A DNA stretch of 9,904 nt from Lentzea sp. (GTDB lineage: Bacteria; Actinomycetota; Actinomycetes; Mycobacteriales; Pseudonocardiaceae). The stretch is from assembly GCA_030146905.1 (NCBI GenBank), contig JASLAV010000621.1, forward strand, positions 1 to 9,904, read 5' to 3'. This document shows positions 6,454-9,904 of the stretch, in pieces (within the stretch, counting starts at the first letter, position 1; each line of letters opens with the position of its first letter). The notes beneath the pieces are model-generated. The model had not been told where the DNA came from. It saw only the letters and a list, made by a program, of their open reading frames with translations, and did no database searches. The position numbers were made by a program, and so were the translations under genes.

Positions 6454-7377
6454 TCACCGGTACTTCAACGGATCAGCCTCAACAGCGACGCCAGCCATCC
6501 GGGGCTTGACCACCTCGTCGGACCACCGCCCCCAATCAGGCGATGACCCGTCGACATCGGTGAACCCGTACTCCCGCATCAACCGCCAGGAAGACAAACA
6601 CTCCCCGGCAAACCGCCCCCGCTGATCATCCCCAGCCAGACAAGCAATCCCCCGCCCAACATAATGGGGCGTCTCGGACAAGGCATAATCCGGAACCTCG
6701 GAAACAGCATCCCGCCAGTTGTCCTCAGTAACCCCAAACCCCTCCAACATCTGCTCAGACCGCAAAAACCCAGGCGTGACAGAAAGAGCAGTGACATGGG
6801 GAAAATCGCGAAGATCCTTGGCAAGAACCTCCCCGAACCGCCGAACGGCAGACTTGACAGCGTCGTAGAAGAGATTGACGAAGTAAGCCTCCCCGTCCTT
6901 CCCATCGGTAACCTCAACCACAAGACCGGAAGAAGACCGGAGAACCAACGGCATCAACCGGTGCAACGCGACAAGATGCGTCTCAACCCCATTGCGGAAC
7001 ATCCGCAACTGCCGCTCGAGATCGTGCTCCCAGAACTTCCCCCACTCGACGAGGTTCTCCCCACCCCAGGCGTTGTCGACGAGAACGTCGATCCGATCAC
7101 CGACCACAGCGGCGAAAGCGTCCACATCGGACGGAACGGTGAAGTCGCACCGAACCGCGACCCCACGCCCGCCGGCCGCGTCCACCAGCTCGGCCGTCTC
7201 CTCGATCGTCTCGGCCCGGCCGACCTCCGACTGCCGGGAACGAGTGGTCCGCCCACCCACGAACACGGTCGCCCCGGCCGCCCCCAACTGGACGGCGATG
7301 GCCCGGCCCGCTCCCCGAGTGGCTCCGGTGACCACGGCGATCTTCCCGCTCAGATCGGGTTCACTTCTTGATGACAC
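6454..7377 (-). CDS. Short-chain dehydrogenase/reductase, DHRS1-like
   Basis: 307 residues, slightly longer than the usual 250-residue SDR. Rossmann cofactor motif TGATRGAG (17-24) after a beta strand, GGRTTR at 41-46 favouring NADP, D-N-A-W-G (101-105) in place of the common NNAG, and catalytic Y171xxxK175 (YDAVK). The usual active-site serine region reads VVEVTDG (153-159), so T157 or D158 stands where serine is expected. Segments TPGFLRSEQML and FGVTEDNWRD resemble the DHRS1-like subgroup. The substrate is unknown. GTG 7377 is preceded by an AAGGGG site at good spacing and overlaps the upstream PPOX gene by 17 bp; no other suitable start exists before the Rossmann motif. It is the last gene of a tetR-PPOX-SDR operon. 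Codons of the C-terminal two thirds are unusually rich in T at third positions. Confidence 0.93.
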   Translation of the reverse strand: MSSRSEPDLSGKIAVVTGATRGAGRAIAVQLGAAGATVFVGGRTTRSRQSEVGRAETIEETAELVDAAGGRGVAVRCDFTVPSDVDAFAAVVGDRIDVLVDNAWGGENLVEWGKFWEHDLERQLRMFRNGVETHLVALHRLMPLVLRSSSGLVVEVTDGKDGEAYFVNLFYDAVKSAVRRFGEVLAKDLRDFPHVTALSVTPGFLRSEQMLEGFGVTEDNWRDAVSEVPDYALSETPHYVGRGIACLAGDDQRGRFAGECLSSWRLMREYGFTDVDGSSPDWGRWSDEVVKPRMAGVAVEADPLKYR

Positions 7378-7834
7378 GGCGAGTTCCCCTTCCCTCGTGC
7401 CAGGAGAGGACGACCATCCCGTCGCCCTCGGCGATGAGCTGCACGACCTCGGTGACGTCGAACCGGAAGAGGTCCAGCTCCTCCGGCTGCCACCCCGTGC
7501 GCTCGAACAGTTCCTTCAGATAAGCGGTCTTGTCGGCGAAGAGCTCAGCGGTACCGCTGATCTTCGCGTCCCCCGACTCCGTCATCGACGCGACCGTGCT
7601 CATGCAGTGCAACGCGAACCGCGGATCCCTGCGCAGGTCACGCGACTTCAACGAGCCGGGCATCATGCCTGCCCACAACTCCCCGCGCGCGAAATCCGGT
7701 TCCACGCCGCTGATGCGAGGTGCGCCGTCCCGGCGCAGTGTCGCGATCATCGCGTGGCGATCCGCGGCGAACCGGCTCTCCACGAACGCGGCCATGTCGG
7801 GCTGTTCCGCCGTGAACTCGGCCCAGGTAGCCAT
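7361..7834 (-). CDS. Pyridoxamine 5'-phosphate oxidase-family (FMN split-barrel) protein
   Basis: 157 residues, a normal size for a single-domain flavin split-barrel protein. Typical features: RHAMIATLRRDGAPRISG (26-43) forming the first beta strands, LWAGMMPGSLKSRDLRRDPR (53-72) with the conserved S-x-K-x-x-D-L-R-R-D-P-R phosphate-binding stretch, and KISGTAELF (91-99). Such proteins bind FMN, F420 or heme and act as small oxidoreductases; true PNP oxidase activity is unlikely from the short length. ATG 7834 follows the tetR stop directly (TGA-ATG, no gap), with GAAGGGGA inside the tetR end serving as ribosome binding site, so it is strongly coupled to tetR. It shares 17 bp with the dehydrogenase gene downstream, which suggests a joint redox step. 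Confidence 0.9.
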   Translation of the reverse strand: MATWAEFTAEQPDMAAFVESRFAADRHAMIATLRRDGAPRISGVEPDFARGELWAGMMPGSLKSRDLRRDPRFALHCMSTVASMTESGDAKISGTAELFADKTAYLKELFERTGWQPEELDLFRFDVTEVVQLIAEGDGMVVLSWHEGRGTRRVIKK

Positions 7835-8362
7835 TCAGCGCATCCCCTTCAACACCATGTCGACGTCTTCCGCGGTGCGTGCCAGCAGCTCCCCGCGCGG
7901 CCGCACCGACCAGTCCATCGAGATCCCGTACACCAGCGCGGCGAGCACGCGGGCCGCGTTGGGCGGCAGCCCTTCCGCCGCGCACAGGACCTCCAGCTCC
8001 GACTCCATCACCGCGTAGTGCCTGGCCAGCAACGCGCGCAGCTCCGGGTCGATCAGGTCGACACCGAGCTGCGCCAGGTTGTTGGTCGCCACCACCGGGT
8101 CCGCCAGCCGGTCGAACCACGTCAGCAGGGCACCGCGAACGGTGCCCGCCTCGCGCATCCGGCGCACGACCTCTTCCGTGCCCGACCGGGTGAGGGCCTG
8201 CAGCAGGCCGCTCTTCGACCCGAACCGCTTCGCCACCGCCCCGACCGAGACCCCCGCCTCCGCCGCCACGTCCGCGACGGTGAACTCCGGCCCGCGACGG
8301 TCGATGACCGCGGCGACGGCGGACAGGATCCGCTCGTCGGTGATGGTGCGAGGTCGAGCCAC
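7835..8362 (-). CDS. TetR-family transcriptional repressor
   Basis: 175 residues. N-terminal TetR domain: ITDERILSAVAAVIDRRG (7-24), then HTH FTVADVAAEAGVSVGAVAKRF (27-47) split by the turn at AGVS, followed by GSKSGLLQAL. The C-terminal ligand domain is helical and has no recognisable inducer motif. I choose GTG 8362 because it leaves the usual 6-8 residues before the first TetR helix and leaves the palindrome at 8366-8389 just upstream as an operator; the longer start (8410) would put the operator inside the coding region. First gene of an operon with a PPOX-type protein and an SDR; by position it is predicted to repress that operon and possibly the divergent HAD phosphatase. Confidence 0.92.
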   Translation of the reverse strand: MARPRTITDERILSAVAAVIDRRGPEFTVADVAAEAGVSVGAVAKRFGSKSGLLQALTRSGTEEVVRRMREAGTVRGALLTWFDRLADPVVATNNLAQLGVDLIDPELRALLARHYAVMESELEVLCAAEGLPPNAARVLAALVYGISMDWSVRPRGELLARTAEDVDMVLKGMR

Positions 8363-8365
8363 AGC

Positions 8366-8389
8366 GTTAGTGAACCACAATTCACTAAC
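8366..8389. promoter_or_regulatory. TetR operator: perfect 9-6-9 inverted repeat
   Basis: GTTAGTGAA (8366-8374), spacer CCACAA, TTCACTAAC (8381-8389): both arms are exact reverse complements. It begins 4 bp upstream of the tetR GTG and ends 21 bp upstream of the HAD GTG, overlapping where the -35 of the HAD promoter would fall. It is AT-rich against its surroundings. Size, symmetry and position are typical of an autorepressing TetR site controlling divergent genes. Confidence 0.8.
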
Positions 8390-8396
8390 CTTCGCA

Positions 8397-8402
8397 TAGT
8401 GT
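8397..8402 (+). promoter_or_regulatory. Candidate -10 box for the HAD phosphatase gene
   Basis: TAGTGT matches TANNNT and ends 8 nt before the GTG at 8411, so the transcript would be leaderless. The -35 position falls inside the TetR palindrome. Confidence 0.5.
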
Positions 8403-8410
8403 GGTGCCAC

Positions 8411-9199
8411 GTGAACGGAAGACCGCGCCTGGTCGCGCTGGACATCGACGGAACCCTGACCCCGGTCGGCTCGAACGACATCTCACCAGCGGTGAAAGCC
8501 GCCATCACGCGCGTCATCGAACACGGCACCAAGGTCGTGCTGTCCACCGGCCGCAGCCTGATCGGCGTCACCCCGATCGCCGCGCAGCTGCCCGTCTCGT
8601 TCGCCATCTGCTCGAACGGCGCCGTGTGGTGGGACCCGGCGACGGGCGAGATCCCGAAGCGCACCACCTTCGACCCCGGCCCGACCGTCAAGACGTTGCA
8701 GGCGTTGCTCCCCGGCGCCGTCTTCGCGGTGGAGCGGACCGGCGTCGGCAACCTCGCGCTCGGCCACTTCCTGCCGGGCGACCTGTGGGGGAAAACGGTC
8801 GACGCGACGTTCGACGAGATCGCCGCGACGCCGACGCCGCGGCTCGTCATGCGCTGGGTCGACCACACGCCGGCGGAACTGTCGTTCGCCGTCAAGGACC
8901 TGGAGCTGCCCGGCATCGAGTGGTCGGTCGACCACACCGAGGCGTGGCTGACCGCCGTGCCTCCCGACGTCACGAAGGGCTCCGCGCTGGACGAGCTCTG
9001 CGGCGAGCTCGGCATCAGCCCGGAGGACGCCCTCGCGATCGGTGACGGCACGAACGACGTCGAGATGCTGCGGTGGGCGGGGCTCGGCGTCGCGATGGGG
9101 CAGGCGCCCGCCGTCGTGCAGGAGGCGGCGGACGAGGTCTGCCCCACCATCTTGGAGGACGGCGCGGCTCAGGTGCTGGACAGGTTCTTCCCGGCCTAG
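8411..9199 (+). CDS. HAD-superfamily hydrolase, Cof/HAD-IIB type
   Basis: 262 residues, typical for Cof-type phosphatases. Motif I DIDGTLT (11-17) with nucleophile D11 and acid D13; motif II LSTGR (44-48) with T46; motif III K189 in VTKGSAL; motif IV GDGTNDVEML (211-220) with D212 and D216. A C2-type cap lies between motifs II and III (about 80-185). Such enzymes hydrolyse small phosphate esters (sugar phosphates, flavin or cofactor phosphates); the substrate cannot be read from sequence. The reading frame stays open far upstream, but that part is antisense to the dehydrogenase, PPOX and tetR genes; GTG 8411 is chosen because it directly precedes the first beta strand and lies behind a TANNNT box. 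It is divergent from tetR and convergent with the split-barrel gene to the right. Confidence 0.93.
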   Translation: MNGRPRLVALDIDGTLTPVGSNDISPAVKAAITRVIEHGTKVVLSTGRSLIGVTPIAAQLPVSFAICSNGAVWWDPATGEIPKRTTFDPGPTVKTLQALLPGAVFAVERTGVGNLALGHFLPGDLWGKTVDATFDEIAATPTPRLVMRWVDHTPAELSFAVKDLELPGIEWSVDHTEAWLTAVPPDVTKGSALDELCGELGISPEDALAIGDGTNDVEMLRWAGLGVAMGQAPAVVQEAADEVCPTILEDGAAQVLDRFFPA

Positions 9200-9228
9200 C
9201 CGTGGTTTCCGCCTAGCCGGGGTTTCCC
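9195..9228. repeat. 17-bp tandem duplication holding both convergent stop codons
   Basis: CCTAGCCGTGGTTTCCG (9195-9211) is followed at once by CCTAGCCGGGGTTTCCC (9212-9228), 15 of 17 identical. The CTAG of copy 1 supplies the TAG of the HAD gene (9197-9199); the CTAG of copy 2 supplies the TAG of the minus-strand gene (9215-9213). Confidence 0.8.
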
Positions 9229-9707
9229 GTCTGGTCGTGGTCCCCCGGCAGCTCGTCGGCCACCTGGTCGGCGACGTTCCGCTTCGCGACGACCTTGTCG
9301 ACCTTCACCCGGACGACCATCTCGCCGGGCACGCCGTTGCGCTCGGCGTAGACGTCGGCCTGGTCGTCGCCCATGTAGCGGGCGGCTGTGCGGCCGGCCC
9401 AGTACTTGAGCTGCTCGGGGTCCTCGTCGGTGACCGCCCTGCCGGTGATCGTGACGAAGTTGAACGGCGGTGTCTCGTCGTCGAAGCACAGCGCCACCCT
9501 GCCGTCGCGCAGGATCGACTTGCCCTTGACGGTGTCGCGCGAGGTCAGGAAGACGACGTCGGGGCCGTCGAGGTCCACCCACACCGGCGCGACGTGCGGC
9601 GAGCCGTCCTTGCGGGTGACCGCGAGCTTGCCGGTGCGGGCCGGCTTGGCCAGGACGAACTCGCGCCACCAGCCTTCGGGAGCTTCCGTGTATCCCATGT
9701 GGCCCAT
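9213..9707 (-). CDS. PPOX-class F420/FMN split-barrel oxidoreductase
   Basis: 164 residues. Resembles the actinobacterial PPOX class of F420-dependent enzymes (Rv1155-like): GKLAVTRKDGSPHVAPVWV (26-44), then VVFLTSRDTVKGKSILRDGRVALCFDDE split over 51-78, and NFVTITGRAV (83-92). The TVKGKSILRDGRV stretch is the usual phosphate-binding region for the cofactor. Probable role is a small F420 or FMN reductase or cofactor-binding protein; the acceptor is unknown. Tail after about 135 is charged and probably disordered. Start: ATG 9707; ATG 9698, three codons in, is equally possible, and neither has a clear Shine-Dalgarno sequence. It is a lone gene on its strand, convergent with the HAD gene 13 bp away and divergent from the ABC ATPase. 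Confidence 0.88.
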   Translation of the reverse strand: MGHMGYTEAPEGWWREFVLAKPARTGKLAVTRKDGSPHVAPVWVDLDGPDVVFLTSRDTVKGKSILRDGRVALCFDDETPPFNFVTITGRAVTDEDPEQLKYWAGRTAARYMGDDQADVYAERNGVPGEMVVRVKVDKVVAKRNVADQVADELPGDHDQTGNPG

Positions 9708-9713
9708 TCAACT

Positions 9714-9747
9714 ACGACGGAGGTAGCGGCACCCGACGACGGAAGTT
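9714..9747. repeat. Two near-identical 12-mers, 22-bp period, upstream of ABC ATPase
   Basis: ACGACGGAGGTA (9714-9725) and ACGACGGAAGTT (9736-9747) match at 10 of 12 positions and start 22 bp apart, about two DNA turns. They sit just upstream of a TTGACG (9746-9751) -35 candidate. Two tandem heptamers GCAGACC follow at 9751-9764, then GCAGGG. These could be activator sites for the rightward gene; this is inference. Confidence 0.4.
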
Positions 9748-9782
9748 GACGCAGACCGCAGACCGCAGGGCGATGTGCGCGA

Positions 9783-9823
9783 CCCCCTCGGAGCAGGAGA
9801 GTTGTCCTCACCACCGAGAGGGG
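9783..9823 (+). promoter_or_regulatory. Leader hairpin covering the ABC ATPase ribosome binding site
   Basis: CCCCCTCGG (9783-9791) pairs with CCGAG-A-GGGG (9814-9823): nine pairs and one bulged A. The loop contains a further 4-bp AGGA/TCCT stem (9795-9798 with 9805-9808). GAGGGG (9818-9823), 7 nt before ATG 9831, is the likely ribosome binding site and lies wholly within the right arm. This is a possible translational control element, seen only as complementarity. Confidence 0.45.
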
Positions 9824-9830
9824 AAAGCTC

Positions 9831-9904
9831 ATGATCGAGGCAGTCGGCCTCACCAAGAGATACGGCAGGACGGTCGCGGTCGACGACCTGTCGTTCACCG
9901 TCCA
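9831..9904 (+). CDS. ABC transporter ATP-binding protein, N-terminus only
   Basis: Only 24 complete codons before the window ends. The start MIEAVGLTKRYGRTVAVDDL is the characteristic opening of an ABC ATPase: beta strand, L-T-K-R-Y-G with the A-loop tyrosine Y11, then VDDLSF leading towards the Walker A, which lies outside the window. This form is typical of two-component export systems (antibiotic or lipid exporters of the DrrA/CcmA type) whose permease usually follows, but neither permease nor Walker motifs are visible. The ATG at 9831 has GAGGGG 7 nt upstream. Transcribed away from the split-barrel gene. Confidence 0.88.
   Translation, partial: MIEAVGLTKRYGRTVAVDDLSFTV

Noticed and set aside
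6181..6509. Small frames on both strands in the spacer between regulator and dehydrogenase (64 and 79 residues)
   Set aside because: Both run into the neighbouring genes, show no ribosome binding site or family resemblance, and cover the repeat-rich spacer.
6992..8410. Long open plus-strand frame leading into the HAD phosphatase, giving an apparent 735-residue protein
   Set aside because: The part before 8411 lies antisense to the dehydrogenase, PPOX and tetR genes and has the arginine/proline/histidine-rich, motif-free composition of a GC-rich shadow frame. The HAD domain begins right at GTG 8411.
8363..8410. Extended N-terminus of the TetR protein from GTG 8410
   Set aside because: It would place the perfect operator palindrome inside the gene and add 16 residues not typical of TetR N-termini; GTG 8362 fits better.
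9196..9711. 171-residue minus-strand frame covering the split-barrel gene in another phase
   Set aside because: No recognisable domain; arginine- and glycine-rich shadow of the 164-residue gene with clear PPOX features.
1..9904. CRISPR, phage, toxin-antitoxin or transposon content
   Set aside because: No spaced repeat array, transposase, integrase or small toxin-antitoxin pair is seen; the gene content is regulatory and metabolic chromosomal type.

Overview
The window is very GC-rich, with a strong G/C bias at third codon positions, several GTG starts, ATGA/GTGA stop-start overlaps and TANNNT -10 boxes placed just upstream of start codons (leaderless style). Together with the families present (paired dynamin-like GTPases, a NarL/DesK-type two-component pair, a YtrA-like GntR, a split-barrel F420/FMN protein) this points to a chromosomal segment of a filamentous actinomycete. 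A Pseudonocardiaceae-like genus is my inference; nothing here proves the genus. I see no tRNA, rRNA, insertion sequence, integrase or CRISPR array.

Left block (1-2751, minus strand): a tightly coupled operon that reads dynamin-like GTPase (506 aa), then a short GrpE-like protein (121 aa), then a second dynamin-like GTPase (first 290 aa in the window, the rest beyond the left edge). Both junctions are 4-bp ATGA overlaps. It resembles the mycobacterial IniA/IniC and Streptomyces DynA/DynB pairs of membrane-remodelling GTPases, but with a chaperone nucleotide-exchange-factor fold inserted between the two GTPases. This is the most unusual gene set in the window. A small three-helix membrane protein (2788-3237, plus) diverges from it across only 36 bp.

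Centre (3222-6217): a minus-strand pair, a five-segment membrane protein and then a GntR/YtrA-type repressor with a GTGA overlap, converges with a 16-bp tail overlap on the small membrane protein. Divergent from it is a two-component system: a membrane histidine kinase of the HisKA_3 family and a NarL-type response regulator. The kinase promoter carries a perfect 8-bp inverted repeat around its -10 box that runs into the start codon, a candidate operator. A 236-bp convergent intergenic region with a GC hairpin follows.

Right block (6454-9904): a minus-strand operon tetR - PPOX/FMN-barrel protein - DHRS1-like short-chain dehydrogenase, divergent from a HAD-IIB (Cof-type) phosphatase. A perfect 9-6-9 inverted repeat lies in the tetR/HAD gap and is almost certainly the TetR operator. 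The HAD gene converges on a second split-barrel oxidoreductase, and a 17-bp tandem duplication supplies the stop codons of both. The right edge holds the first 24 codons of an ABC transporter ATPase; its leader can fold into a hairpin that buries the ribosome binding site.

Base-composition note: between about 5150 and 7020 the plus strand has far more A than T regardless of gene direction, unlike the flanks.
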